This document shows positions 33,768 through 42,989 of a stretch of DNA of 64,000 bases, piece after piece (position 1 is the first letter of the stretch; every line of letters begins with the position of its first letter). Origin of the DNA: Salinisphaera sp. LB1 (GTDB lineage: Bacteria; Pseudomonadota; Gammaproteobacteria; Nevskiales; Salinisphaeraceae); contig NZ_CP029488.1 in assembly GCF_003177035.1 (NCBI RefSeq), positions 248,001-312,000 of the forward strand, written 5' to 3'. Below the pieces are notes generated by a model. It had not been told where the DNA came from. It worked only from the letters and a program-made list of their open reading frames with translations, and ran no database searches. A program made the translations under genes and the position numbers.

Positions 33768-33789
33768 GAATGTGAATACGGAGAAGGGT

Positions 33790-34086
33790 GTGAAAGAAAT
33801 AAAAACACGGATCAGAACAAGCCACCGATCGAGAAAAGCCCCGGCCACGGGCTGTCCACCTCATTCAAGCAGAACATGTCTCGTAAAGCGGGACCCCGTC
33901 TATTCCAATTTTTGTAAGGCCATTCCCGATATGACAGACGCCATCGATCAAAAATTTATCACCCAAGCCCGGGGCGATGAAGAAAACCGTGGGCACGCCA
34001 TAAATATGTACCGCCATAGCCACCCGGCCGCTACCGATTGCCATGATCCGCAAGCAGCCCAGCATAGCGAAAAGGATCACGCATGA
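33790..34086 (+). pseudogene. KEIK-starting ORF, probable decayed PII-like gene coupled to copA
   Basis: GTG at 33790 behind GAGAAGG opens VKEIKTRIRTSH, like the PII-like N-terminus at 27593. The frame stays open for 98 residues, but after the first dozen it no longer resembles the family; it ends in a His-rich tail (MYRHSHPAATDCHDPQAAQH). Its TGA overlaps the copA ATG (ATGA), so it may still serve as a coupling leader. It could be a frameshifted gene or a new His-rich protein. Confidence 0.4.
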
Positions 34087-36014
34087 ACGATCGCACACTC
34101 AATTCCGAGCGCCGGCGCCTCCTACAGGCCATGGCCGCCGGCGGCATGCTGGCCGGCCTCGACATGTTCTTGCCGGGTGTATCCCGCGCCGCAGCCGTGC
34201 GTACTGCCGGCCAGGCCGCACGTGTCAAGGGCGGCATGCCACGCTCGGTCACGCGTGACTTCCATATCCGATCGGAACGCATTGAGATTGCGGGTGGCCA
34301 AGCTACGGCAAACACCGTTGACCACGGTGTACCGGGGCCGCTGCTGGAACTCTGGCAAGGCCACAATGCGCGACTGCGCGTGCACAATCATCTGAGTAGT
34401 TCGATAACGTCGCTTCACTGGCACGGCCTCCTGCTGCCGTTCGAACTCGATGGCGTGCCCGGGGTGTCATTCCCCGGCGTGGCGGCAGGCGATACGTTCG
34501 AAGCCTATTTTCCGGTGCGCCAGTCAGGTACGTACTGGTACCACAGTCATGCCGGTTTTCAGGAGCAAATTGGCCAGCTCGGGCCCATCGTGATCCATCC
34601 GGCCGAACCCGAGGCCAACCCGGCGGATCGCGAGTATGTCGTTGTACTCACGGACTGGACCTTCGAGAACCCGGCGCGTCTGTTTGCCAAGCTCAAAGAG
34701 TCCAGCGACTACTACAACTTCCACCAACGCACGCTGATCGATCTTATCGACGAAGTGGAAAGACAGGGCCTAACCGAGACACTCAAGACCCGACTGGCCT
34801 GGAACAAGATGCGCATGAGCCCGCGTGATATCGCCGATGTCACCGGGCATACCTATACCTACCTGATGAACGGCCAGCACCCGGCGGCGAACTGGACCGG
34901 CCTGTTCACGGCCGGCGAGCGCATCAAACTGCGGGTGATCAACGCCTCGTCGATGACCTACTTCAATTTCCGTATCCCCGGTCTGCCGATGACTGTCGTC
35001 GCCGCCGACGGCCAGAAAATCGATCCGGTCGACACCGACGAGTTTCAGATTGCCGTGGCCGAAACCTATGACGTCATTGTAAAACCGCATGCCGACACCG
35101 CCTATACGATCATGGCCGAATCGATGGACCGCTCGGGCTATACCCGCGGCACGCTCGCGCCGCGTCCTGGAATGACCGCGGCTGTGCCGGCGCTGCGCCC
35201 GCCGCCGACCCGCACCATGGTCGATATGGGCATGCCCATGAAGAACATGGCCATGGACAAGAATATGTCCGACCAGAGCATGGCAATGGCTGGCGGCCAT
35301 TCGTCTTCAGCCGGCGGCGAGAAAACCACGACGGTGATGGGCGCCGAGCCTGCTATGGGCGACATGCACGGCGCTCACGGCAGCGCCCGCGGCATGTCCG
35401 ACTCAGGCAAAGCTGCGGGTGGCTCGAGCCCGGCAATGGCTGATATGGGCATGGATAATTCCGGCCCGGTCATCGCCCAGCACGGCCCCAGCACTCACGG
35501 CGTCGGCAACGTCAACGTCGCCGAGGCCGAACGGTACCGGCTGGCCGACCGCCCGACCGGGCTGGCCGACGTCGCACATCGCGTGCTGACCTACAGTCAG
35601 CTGCGCAACATCGTGGTGCCGCCGGATACGCGCGAGCCGTCGAAGACGATCGAGGTCCATCTTACCGGCAACATGGATCGTTACATGTGGTCGTTCGACG
35701 GCCGCGAGTATTCGCAGGCCAAACCGATTGAGTTCCCTTACCGCGACCGCATCCGGTTGATCCTGGTCAACGACACCATGATGGAGCATCCGATCCATCT
35801 CCACGGCATGTTCATGGAGCTGGAAAACCATCAGGGCGAACATCGGCCATACAAGCATACGATCAGCGTCCTGCCAGGGTCGCGCGTATCGCTACTGGTG
35901 ACGGCAAATGAACCCGGCCGCTGGGCCTTTCATTGCCATCTGCTATACCACATGGAGGCCGGCATGTTTCGCGTCGTGCGCGTGGCTCCGGCCTCGGAGA
36001 TGACTCATGCCTAA
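34083..36014 (+). CDS. copA: CopA-type periplasmic multicopper oxidase
   Basis: A 643-residue multicopper oxidase with a Tat signal (RRRLLQAMAAGGMLAGLD). Copper ligands: HWHG near residue 112, WYHSHAGFQ near 151, HPIHLHGMF near 569 and HCHLLYHMEAGMF near 617, giving the T1/T2/T3 sites. A Met-rich insert (about residues 375-460, with repeats such as MGMPMKNMAMDKNMS and MGDMHGAHG) should bind Cu(I), as in PcoA/CopA. It oxidises Cu(I) and sequesters copper in the periplasm. The end overlaps copB by 8 bases. Confidence 0.94.
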   Translation: MNDRTLNSERRRLLQAMAAGGMLAGLDMFLPGVSRAAAVRTAGQAARVKGGMPRSVTRDFHIRSERIEIAGGQATANTVDHGVPGPLLELWQGHNARLRVHNHLSSSITSLHWHGLLLPFELDGVPGVSFPGVAAGDTFEAYFPVRQSGTYWYHSHAGFQEQIGQLGPIVIHPAEPEANPADREYVVVLTDWTFENPARLFAKLKESSDYYNFHQRTLIDLIDEVERQGLTETLKTRLAWNKMRMSPRDIADVTGHTYTYLMNGQHPAANWTGLFTAGERIKLRVINASSMTYFNFRIPGLPMTVVAADGQKIDPVDTDEFQIAVAETYDVIVKPHADTAYTIMAESMDRSGYTRGTLAPRPGMTAAVPALRPPPTRTMVDMGMPMKNMAMDKNMSDQSMAMAGGHSSSAGGEKTTTVMGAEPAMGDMHGAHGSARGMSDSGKAAGGSSPAMADMGMDNSGPVIAQHGPSTHGVGNVNVAEAERYRLADRPTGLADVAHRVLTYSQLRNIVVPPDTREPSKTIEVHLTGNMDRYMWSFDGREYSQAKPIEFPYRDRIRLILVNDTMMEHPIHLHGMFMELENHQGEHRPYKHTISVLPGSRVSLLVTANEPGRWAFHCHLLYHMEAGMFRVVRVAPASEMTHA

Positions 36015-36816
36015 GTTTATGCAAGGGACAATGACCGCTTTGGCACTCGCGCTGACCAGCGCTGGCTCTCTCGCTCTGGCCGCCGAGCCGCCCGGCAAAG
36101 CGAATCCGAACAGCGTTGTGCCCCACGGCGCCGAAAATGCATCGAGCGGCGCACCAGCAAGCTGGAATCCACCGATCCACGACGACGCGATCCATCAATA
36201 CAGCGCTATCAATCGCCTGGAGTACGGCACCGGCAACGCGCCCGACAGTTATCAATGGGAGGGCAGTGGCTGGGTTGGCGGCGATATCAATCGCTTCTGG
36301 TGGAAAACCGAGGGCGAAGGCGCGACCGCCGGTGGCTCGCCCGATTCGACGTCGTTCGAGGCCGACTACGGACGCGCGATCACGCCATTCTGGAACGCGC
36401 TGATCGGCGCGCGCTACGACCTGTATCCCGGAAAGGATCGTGCGTTCGGCATGCTCAAGCTGCAGGGATTGACCCCGCTGTATCTTGATACCGAACTTTC
36501 GTTCTACGTCAGTCAGGACGGCGTGCCCAGCTTCCGGGGCGAGTTTCAGTACGAGCCGTTGATTACGCAGCGCTTGCGTCTGGCCCCGCGCGTGGAAATC
36601 AATATCGGGGCTCGCGATGCCCGTTACGGCTTGGGCGGCGGCCTGCAGAACACCCAACTGGGCCTGCGGCTGAAATACCAGGTCCGGCGCGAGTTCGTAC
36701 CCTATATCGGCGTGCGCTGGAACAAGACATACGGCGATACCCGGCGTATCACCGAGGCCGAAGGTCAGCGCAGTTCCTCGACCGCGTTCGTGGTCGGGCT
36801 GAGCGCCTGGTACTAA
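36007..36816 (+). CDS. copB: CopB-type copper resistance outer membrane protein
   Basis: A 269-residue beta-barrel protein with a signal peptide (1-25, ending LALAAE). CopB/PcoB family motifs: WEGSGWVGGDINRFWWKTEGE near residue 80-100, YGRAITPFWNALIGARYD near 119, YEPLITQRLRLAPRVEIN near 182, and the C-terminal RREFVPYIGVRWNKTYGDT near 227 with a final aromatic (WY). It lacks the long Met-rich N-terminal region of PcoB. It starts inside the end of copA, so translation is coupled. It probably helps hold or export copper at the outer membrane. Confidence 0.92.
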   Translation: MPKFMQGTMTALALALTSAGSLALAAEPPGKANPNSVVPHGAENASSGAPASWNPPIHDDAIHQYSAINRLEYGTGNAPDSYQWEGSGWVGGDINRFWWKTEGEGATAGGSPDSTSFEADYGRAITPFWNALIGARYDLYPGKDRAFGMLKLQGLTPLYLDTELSFYVSQDGVPSFRGEFQYEPLITQRLRLAPRVEINIGARDARYGLGGGLQNTQLGLRLKYQVRREFVPYIGVRWNKTYGDTRRITEAEGQRSSSTAFVVGLSAWY

Positions 36817-36846
36817 TCGGTCGCCCTCGTTTTCAAGCACATTATT

Positions 36847-37254
36847 ATGGATATCATTTTACTGCTCGACGACACGCTCTATACGATCGCCGGCATGTTC
36901 TGGAAAATTCTGTGGGCGCTGATTCTCGGCTTCGCGATTTCGGGGGCCGTACAAGCCTTCGTGCCCAAGCGCCGCATGGTGCAGGTCATGGGGGACGACA
37001 GTGCCGCATCGCTGTCCCGAGCCCGCTTTTTCGCCGCTATTTCCTCGTCCTGCTCATACGCTGCGACCGCTATGAGCCGCAGCGCGTTCATGTACGGTGC
37101 CCATATCACGGCCTCAATCAATGCGCACGGACATCACGTTAGGTATCGGGTCAAGATCGGAACCAAAGCACGGCATGCAATCGAAACGTCATGGGTCGAG
37201 CGCGGCTCGAATGTCAGCTTGACGACTGATTGCAGCCGAGGATCGACTGGTTAG
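36847..37254 (+). pseudogene. Truncated permease (DUF318/ArsP-like) gene
   Basis: The first 90 residues match the permease family: WKILWALILGFAISGAVQAF near residue 18, KRRMVQVMGDDS near 42, and AAISSSCSYAATAMSRSAF near 59. After GAHITASIN the homology stops and an unrelated frame (GHHVRYRVKIG) runs to the stop. Full-length members have over 300 residues. A deletion near 37120 probably joined it to foreign sequence. The region to the next gene at 37321 has no other feature. Confidence 0.72.
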
Positions 37255-37320
37255 TGCAGCAATCACTTATAGCTCCGCATCAGATTTGCGTTACACCAAG
37301 CTGAAAATCAAGGTTTTACC

Positions 37321-38271
37321 ATGTCAAAAGTAACTCAAACAGTTTATCGCTGGCTGGACTTTGATCTCCGGCCACCGCGCGATATTCCGGCAAACATCAC
37401 AGCGCCGCAGGAACTCGCTTTCCACGCTCTACGTATTTCTTTCGGGCTGATCTGGCTCTTCAACAGCTGGACTGCGTCGGCCAGTGCGAACAAACACGCC
37501 ATAGCGCAGTTCATCGGCGTGCCCTTTGGGGCGTGGCCGGTACGAGTGATCGGCAACGGGGTTCTGCTACTCGATCTAATTCTTGCGGTCGCCTTGCTCT
37601 CCGGGCGCGGCATGCGCATCGCGCTCTGGCTTGGCGTGGCCTATCTGCTCGTCATGTGGGTGGGCATCTCACATACCGGCGGCTTCAATACGGCGGCCGG
37701 GCAAACCGATCCGGGAATAGCTCCACCCTACCTGATCATGCTTATCATCACCTTTGCCTGTTGGCGTCTTACCCAACCCGCGACAGCCGGTCACACCGCA
37801 ACGGACGAGCATGCACGGCTTGCGATCTATGCGATGCGACTATTATTTGGAGGTTTGTGGGCTTGGGATGCGCTGTTCAAATGGCACCCCTACTATCTCA
37901 CTCATCTCGTGGGTTATCTGACGGCATCCCAACAAGGTGAGCCGGCTTGGCTGGCGGCTTATACCCAAGCCTGGATTGACTTCATAACCTTGGTGAATCC
38001 GGTCTTTTTCGCTGTACTGGCCGCCTTGCTGGAGGGCATCCTGGCCTGGGCTTTGATCACGGGGCGCTTTCTACGTGTACTCATGCCTGCCGGATTCGTC
38101 TACTCCCTGGTTATCTGGTCGACCGCCGAAGGTTTTGGCGGCCCATATAGCGCGTTGGGTCAGACTGGCATGACCGGCAACATGCTCGGCAATGCGGTGC
38201 TTTACGCTTTGATATTTTTAACTTTCATGGTCGTTTATCGCTGGCCCCAACCAGTCGAAAAACGAGCCTGA
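37321..38271 (+). CDS. DoxX-like membrane protein, two-repeat
   Basis: A 316-residue protein of about eight hydrophobic segments, which reads as two DoxX-like halves. Each begins with a similar segment: LRISFGLIWLFNSWTAS near residue 37 and MRLLFGGLWAWDALFKW near 177; each has a glycine-rich loop (GGFNTAAGQTDPG, and EGFGGPYSALGQTG). DoxX/DoxD relatives interact with quinone or thiosulfate oxidation. The next gene encodes cytochrome b561, a plausible electron partner. Base composition is slightly lower in GC than its neighbours. No substrate is evident. Confidence 0.75.
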   Translation: MSKVTQTVYRWLDFDLRPPRDIPANITAPQELAFHALRISFGLIWLFNSWTASASANKHAIAQFIGVPFGAWPVRVIGNGVLLLDLILAVALLSGRGMRIALWLGVAYLLVMWVGISHTGGFNTAAGQTDPGIAPPYLIMLIITFACWRLTQPATAGHTATDEHARLAIYAMRLLFGGLWAWDALFKWHPYYLTHLVGYLTASQQGEPAWLAAYTQAWIDFITLVNPVFFAVLAALLEGILAWALITGRFLRVLMPAGFVYSLVIWSTAEGFGGPYSALGQTGMTGNMLGNAVLYALIFLTFMVVYRWPQPVEKRA

Positions 38272-38341
38272 GGCAACTCGCTGATGGCGGCACCGGCCGC
38301 CATCGGCCCGACCGCAGCAATCCCTACATATGAGATAAACC

Positions 38342-38929
38342 ATGAGAGACTCAAACACGCATTACGGAGTCGTCAGCCGGTCTCTGCACTGGCTGCTGGC
38401 ACTGCTGATCCTCACGCAGTTCTCGCTTGTCTTTGTGTTTACCTGGGTCGCGCCGGAGCATGGCGGCGATCATCATCATGAACATCAGGCCGCCAGTCTT
38501 CATGAGACGGTGATGATGCTTCACAATTCCATTGGTGTTCTGATCCTGCTGTTTGGCTTGGTTCTTTTGGCTTGGCGGCTAACGCAGCCCAAGCCGTCAC
38601 TGCGAGCCGATCCTGCTTGGCAGCGTCTGTTGGCACGCTTCGTCCATCTCGTGATTTATGCCATCGTTATCGCCCAGCCAATTTTCGGGATACTGATGGT
38701 GGCGTCTCACGGCCAACCGATCCCGTTTTTCGGCCTGTTCTCGATTCCGGCTTTCATCACGCTCGGCGAGCAAGCCGGTGCAACGCTCGGCGCGCTACAT
38801 GCGTTCACAGGCTGGTGGATCGTCTTGCTCGCACTTGGCGTCCACATCGCCGGCTCGCTATACCATCATTTCGTTCGCCGAGATGATGTCTTGAAACGCA
38901 TTTGGCGAGGTCGGCCCAACATGCAATAG
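38342..38929 (+). CDS. Cytochrome b561-type membrane protein
   Basis: A 195-residue b-type cytochrome of the b561/CybB family with four helices. Haem-ligand histidines appear in RSLHWLLALL near 17, LHNSIGVLI near 61, FVHLVIYAIVI near 100 and ALHAFTGWW near 148. A His-rich periplasmic loop (EHGGDHHHEHQ near 39-49) is unusual for the family and may bind metal. It passes electrons between quinone and a partner; the DoxX-like protein 70 bases upstream is a candidate. A bidirectional hairpin follows. Confidence 0.88.
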   Translation: MRDSNTHYGVVSRSLHWLLALLILTQFSLVFVFTWVAPEHGGDHHHEHQAASLHETVMMLHNSIGVLILLFGLVLLAWRLTQPKPSLRADPAWQRLLARFVHLVIYAIVIAQPIFGILMVASHGQPIPFFGLFSIPAFITLGEQAGATLGALHAFTGWWIVLLALGVHIAGSLYHHFVRRDDVLKRIWRGRPNMQ

Positions 38930-38952
38930 ATCGGTCGATTGGGCATGAAAGC

Positions 38953-39009
38953 AGCCCGGCCAGAGACTCGGGGCCGACAAACGTCACACCAGGTCTCCCG
39001 AGCCGGGCT
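38953..39009. terminator. Hairpin between convergent cytochrome b561 and copper ATPase genes
   Basis: AGCCCGGC (38953-38960) pairs with GCCGGGCT (39002-39009), and CTCGGG with CCCGAG inside it. Position between convergent genes supports termination in both directions. No strong T-run is present. Confidence 0.5.
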
Positions 39010-39050
39010 CGCATGAACACGTTTCCCGGGGCAAAGCCCTGGGAAACTGA

Positions 39051-41582
39051 TCAAGCCGCTTGATTGTATTGTGCTGCGTCGACGGGCGTTTCAGTCTTGG
39101 CAGCCTCGGGTCGCGCTTCTGGGCTTGGCTTCAATGCGGCCTCAAAACGCTTGAGCCGGAGCGAATTCGTGAGCACGAAGATGCTCGAAACACTCATGGC
39201 GCCCGCCGCGATCATGGGGTTGAGCAACCACCCCGTGAATGGGAACAGGGCGCCGGCCGCCAGCGGGATCAGCAGCACGTTGTAGCCGTAGGCCCAGCCG
39301 AAGTTCATCCGGATCGTGCGCATAGTGCGCCGCGACAGGGCGATCGCGTTGACCACACCCGACAGATCCGCCCGCATCAGCACGACGTCGCCGGACTCGA
39401 TGGCGATATCCGTGCCGCTGCCGACGGCAATGCCGACATCGGCCTGGGTGAGCGCCGGGGCATCGTTGATGCCGTCGCCGACGAACGCGACCGACTGGTT
39501 TTCGCCCTGGAGCCGCTTGATCTCGTCGGATTTGCCATCCGGCATGACGCCGGCCAAGACGTTGTCGATGCCGAGCTCATCGGCAATGGCCCGGGCTGTT
39601 GCTTCGTTGTCGCCGGTCAGCATGGCGACCGACAGATCCATGGCGTGCAGCGCTTCGACCATGGACCTGGCCTCGGCGCGCGCCGGATCGGCGACCGCGA
39701 TCAAAGCGGCCAACTGCCCATCGATGGCCGCGAACAGCGGCGTCTTGGCCGCTCGGGCCAGCTCATCCGCTTGCTCGGCCAGCGAGGACGTGTCGATGCC
39801 CAGGCTGTCCATATAGCGCGCCGCACCGATCTGAACGAGGTGGCCATCGACCGAGGCCTCCACACCATAGCCGGTATGCGCCTGGAACTGACGAGCCTCG
39901 GGCAACGAGATGCCCCCATCGCGGGCCGCCTTGACGATCGCCGTCGCGACCGGGTGTTCGCTGGTCGCTTCGACGGCGGCGACTTTGGCGAGCACGTCGG
40001 CGCGTTCGAACCCGTTCGTGGTTTCCAGCTCGGTGAGCGCCGGGGCGCCTTCCGTCAAGGTGCCGGTCTTGTCCAGCACGACGGTATCGATACTCGCCAA
40101 CTGCTCCAGCGCGGTACCACGACGGAACAGCACGCCCATTGAAGCGCCCTTGCCGGTGCCCACCATGATCGCGGTCGGCGTGGCCAGGCCCATGGCGCAG
40201 GGGCAAGCAATCAACAACACCGACACCGCGGCGACGAACGCCAGGGCCAGGGCGGGCGACGGGCCGAGAATAAGCCAGCCCACGAACGTCGCGGCCGAGA
40301 CTGCCATCACGATGGGCACGAACACGCCGGCGATCTTGTCCGCCATCGCCTGGATCGCCGGCTTCTCGGCCTGGGCTTCCTCGACCATGCGGATGATCTG
40401 CGCCAGCACGGTATCGCCGCCGACGCTGGTCGCCTCGAGTTCGAGCGTCCCGTTCTGGTTCACGGTGCCGCCCACGACCTCGGCGTCCGCCTGCTTGGCG
40501 ACCGGCACCGGCTCGCCGGAGATCATGGACTCGTCGATGTAGCTCTCGCCTGAGCGTACCGTGCCATCGACCGGGATGCGTTCGCCGGGCCGCACGGACA
40601 CAATATCGCCCTTGGCGACCTGGTCGAGATCGATCTCGGTCCATTCGCCGTCGCGTTTGACGCGCGCGGTCTTGGACTGCAGCTGCATCAGGCCCTGGAC
40701 CGCCTGCGAGGTCCGACCCTTGGCCACCGCTTCGAGATAGCGACCCAGCAGGATAAGCGTGACGATCATGCCGGCGGCATCGAAATAGGTATGCGCGGTT
40801 CCGCTGGGGAAAACCTGGGGTATGACCAAGGCCACCAACGAATAAAAGAACGCCGCATTCGAGCCAAGCATCACCAGGCTGTTCATACCCGGGGCGAGAT
40901 GCTTCATTTCGCGCCAGCCGAGTGTATAGAAACGCCAGCCGGCGTAGAACTGAACCGGCAGCACCAGTACCAGTTCGATGACGGTCCAGATGCGCGGCGG
41001 CAACAACCGGTCCATGGCGCCGGCGACCGCCGGTACGCTATGCAGCATGGCGATCACGAACAGCGGGATGGTGAACGCGGCGGCCAGGGACAGTGCTTTC
41101 TTGAGCCGATCGGCTTCGCTGGGCGAGTCGTCATCCGCTGCGGCCTCATCGTCGAGCGCGACCGCGGTGTAGCCGGCTTTTTCGACGGTCTCAAACAATC
41201 GCGCCGGGTCCACGAGCCCTGGCACATACGCCACATGGGCCCGTTCGGTCGTCAGGTTGACGGTGGCCTCGAGCACGCCTTCGAGCTTGCTCAGTTTTTT
41301 CTCGACGCGCGACACGCAGGCGCCGCAGGTCATGCCATCGACCTTGAATTCGAGCGTTTCGGTATGGGCCTCGTAGCCGGCCGAGGCGACCGAATCGAAC
41401 AGCGCCGACACATCGTTGACGCGGGTATCGAGCGAAACTTTAGCCCGCTCGGTTGCAAGATTGACGGACGCGTCCTCGACGCCCTCGACCTTGTTCAGTT
41501 TCTTTTCGACACGGGCCACGCAGGCGCCGCACATCATGCCGTCGATGCCGAAATCGATGACCCGGATACTATCCTGGCTCAT
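39051..41582 (-). CDS. copA: Copper-translocating P1B-type ATPase with two HMA domains
   Basis: An 843-residue Cu(I) ATPase. Two N-terminal HMA domains carry [14 protein letters not shown] near residue 16 and [14 protein letters not shown] near 83. The core has CPC in [11 protein letters not shown] near 457, DKTGTLTEG near 499, SEHPVA near 540 and [11 protein letters not shown] near 716, plus an Ala/Glu-rich tail. Start ATG 41582. It lies downstream of copZ and csoR on the same strand with a 16-base gap, so the three are one copper-homeostasis operon. It differs from the ATPase at 30216 in metal-binding architecture, so the two are not recent duplicates. Confidence 0.95.
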   Translation of the reverse strand: MSQDSIRVIDFGIDGMMCGACVARVEKKLNKVEGVEDASVNLATERAKVSLDTRVNDVSALFDSVASAGYEAHTETLEFKVDGMTCGACVSRVEKKLSKLEGVLEATVNLTTERAHVAYVPGLVDPARLFETVEKAGYTAVALDDEAAADDDSPSEADRLKKALSLAAAFTIPLFVIAMLHSVPAVAGAMDRLLPPRIWTVIELVLVLPVQFYAGWRFYTLGWREMKHLAPGMNSLVMLGSNAAFFYSLVALVIPQVFPSGTAHTYFDAAGMIVTLILLGRYLEAVAKGRTSQAVQGLMQLQSKTARVKRDGEWTEIDLDQVAKGDIVSVRPGERIPVDGTVRSGESYIDESMISGEPVPVAKQADAEVVGGTVNQNGTLELEATSVGGDTVLAQIIRMVEEAQAEKPAIQAMADKIAGVFVPIVMAVSAATFVGWLILGPSPALALAFVAAVSVLLIACPCAMGLATPTAIMVGTGKGASMGVLFRRGTALEQLASIDTVVLDKTGTLTEGAPALTELETTNGFERADVLAKVAAVEATSEHPVATAIVKAARDGGISLPEARQFQAHTGYGVEASVDGHLVQIGAARYMDSLGIDTSSLAEQADELARAAKTPLFAAIDGQLAALIAVADPARAEARSMVEALHAMDLSVAMLTGDNEATARAIADELGIDNVLAGVMPDGKSDEIKRLQGENQSVAFVGDGINDAPALTQADVGIAVGSGTDIAIESGDVVLMRADLSGVVNAIALSRRTMRTIRMNFGWAYGYNVLLIPLAAGALFPFTGWLLNPMIAAGAMSVSSIFVLTNSLRLKRFEAALKPSPEARPEAAKTETPVDAAQYNQAA

Positions 41583-41598
41583 ATCGGCCTCCTCCGCA

Positions 41599-41898
41599 TC
41601 AGCGGTATTTCAGAATATCCATGAGCTCGGCCACGATCGCGTCGTCATCGCCGCGTTCATGGGCGGTCACCACGTGATGTTTCAGGTGGCAACGCAGAAT
41701 CATGTCGCCCGTCTTGGCCAACGCGCCGTTCACGGCCTTGATCTGCTTGAGCGCATCGACGCAATACACATCGTCGCGTTCGAGCATGCGCAGGATGCCC
41801 TCAACGTGTCCCCGGATGGACCGAAGCCGGCTGCGCGCATCTTCACGCACAGCCGGGTCCAGAGCCAGTTGCGTATTCTCTGGATTGAGCTCAGCCAT
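41599..41898 (-). CDS. csoR: CsoR/RcnR-family metal-sensing repressor
   Basis: A 99-residue all-helical repressor. The family core is seen as [18 protein letters not shown] (near residue 24) and [20 protein letters not shown] (near 47). Sensor positions are Cys in VYC, His 25 residues later (RCHLKHH) and His again at +29, so the set is C-H-H, where copper CsoR proteins usually have C-H-C; an extra Cys lies at +24. The start is ATG at 41898, overlapping the copZ stop as TAATG. It should repress its own operon from the palindrome at 42119. Copper sensing is inferred from neighbours, not from the ligand set. Confidence 0.87.
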   Translation of the reverse strand: MAELNPENTQLALDPAVREDARSRLRSIRGHVEGILRMLERDDVYCVDALKQIKAVNGALAKTGDMILRCHLKHHVVTAHERGDDDAIVAELMDILKYR

Positions 41899-42098
41899 TA
41901 TGCAGCGCGGGCGTCGTAGCCTTCTTCCTCGACCGCCGCAATCAACGCGTTCACGTCGGCCGAACCTTCGACCTCGGCTTCGCCTTCGTCTAGACGCACG
42001 GCGACCACCCGGTCGACCCCGGGCACTTCGGAAAGCGCCGCATCGACACTTTTCACACAATGCTGGCAGCTCATGCCGTCGATCTTCAGCTTAGTCAT
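41898..42098 (-). CDS. copZ: CopZ-like copper chaperone
   Basis: A 66-residue HMA-domain protein with the metal site IDGMSCQHCVKSVDAAL (CxxC near residues 11-14) and a ferredoxin-like ending (VNALIAAVEEEGYDA). It delivers Cu(I) to the HMA domains of the neighbouring ATPase or to CsoR. The start is ATG at 42098, with GGAGACC upstream; an earlier in-frame start is rejected. The stop TAA shares one base with the csoR start. First gene of copZ-csoR-copA. Confidence 0.92.
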   Translation of the reverse strand: MTKLKIDGMSCQHCVKSVDAALSEVPGVDRVVAVRLDEGEAEVEGSADVNALIAAVEEEGYDARAA

Positions 42099-42118
42099 CA
42101 GGGTCTCCACTGATTGCG

Positions 42119-42136
42119 CCACCCCACTAGGGGTGG
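42119..42136. promoter_or_regulatory. CsoR-type operator before copZ
   Basis: CCACCCCACTAGGGGTGG is a palindrome of seven-base arms with a central ACTA. It matches the G/C-tract dyads bound by CsoR proteins and lies 21 bases before the copZ start. The divergent DUF4396 gene begins 91 bases to the right, so it may be co-regulated. Confidence 0.75.
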
Positions 42137-42226
42137 GTTAGGATGTGTTCGAAAATCTACGCTTCGGTCGAGGCGCTGTCAATGATCGGCAGCGGCGCCG
42201 GCCGATTCTCAACCAAGGAGAAAGCT

Positions 42227-42883
42227 ATGGGAGTCCTTGAAATCGTCGCTTGGATCGTCGTCCTATTAGGCGTGGCGACGGGGCTGGCAATACTGCGCGA
42301 CGTCATTCGTCATCCGCAGCCCATGCAGATCATGAACGTGACATGGCCGGTCAACGGCTTGTTCACGCCGGTGTTCGGCTGGTGGGTCTACAAGAAACTC
42401 GGGCGGCCCGACGCCGACGCGGGTGGCCATACGCATAAACCGTTTCCGCAGAGTGTGCTCGTCGGCGTCACCCACTGTGCGGGCGGTTGCGTGCTCGGCG
42501 ATTCAATCGCGGCACCCATCGTGTCGATCGTTGGTTTAACCGTGGCCGGCTCGCTGTTGCTCGGTCATTTTGCGGGCGAGTTCGTGGCCGCTTATCTATT
42601 CGGCATCGCGTTCCAGATGCTGCCGATGATGAGCATGGGCGAGTCCAACCCGTTCAAGGCGTTCATCAATGCCATCAAGGCTGATACGCTGTCGCTGGTA
42701 TCGTTCGAGATCGGCATGTTCGGCTTTATCGCGCTATCGTTTCTGGTGCTCTTACCGCACGAGCCGGAAGTCACCTCACCCGTTTTCTGGTTCATGATGC
42801 AGATCGCGATGATCATCGGCTTCGCCACGGCATATCCGGCGAACTGGTGGCTTATCAAGCGCGGCATCAAGCACGGTATGTGA
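42227..42883 (+). CDS. DUF4396 membrane protein (second copy)
   Basis: A 218-residue membrane protein with about six hydrophobic segments and the DUF4396 pattern: VTHCAGGCVLGDSIAAPIV near residue 82, FGIAFQMLPMMSMGESNPF near 125, and TAYPANWWLIKRGIKHGM at the end. It lacks the His-rich C-terminal loop and last helix of the copy at 27960. The start is ATG at 42227 behind a textbook AAGGAGAAAGCT. It is divergent from copZ-csoR-copA around the CsoR-type operator, so copper induction is likely. Conserved THC/MHC and Met residues are candidate ligands. Confidence 0.86.
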   Translation: MGVLEIVAWIVVLLGVATGLAILRDVIRHPQPMQIMNVTWPVNGLFTPVFGWWVYKKLGRPDADAGGHTHKPFPQSVLVGVTHCAGGCVLGDSIAAPIVSIVGLTVAGSLLLGHFAGEFVAAYLFGIAFQMLPMMSMGESNPFKAFINAIKADTLSLVSFEIGMFGFIALSFLVLLPHEPEVTSPVFWFMMQIAMIIGFATAYPANWWLIKRGIKHGM

Positions 42884-42989
42884 GCACTCTGCTGACCAGC
42901 GAGATGCACGACTGGCATAACCTCAGCGCGCGCCTCGATGGCTAACGCCAGTCAATCCGAGGTCGACCGAAAAAAGCACCAGATCACCC

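Noticed and set aside
33865-34098. Minus-strand frame with VHIYGVPTVFFIAPG, briefly resembling a thioredoxin segment
   Set aside because: No CxxC and no start signal; it lies opposite the KEIK ORF and overlaps the copA start.
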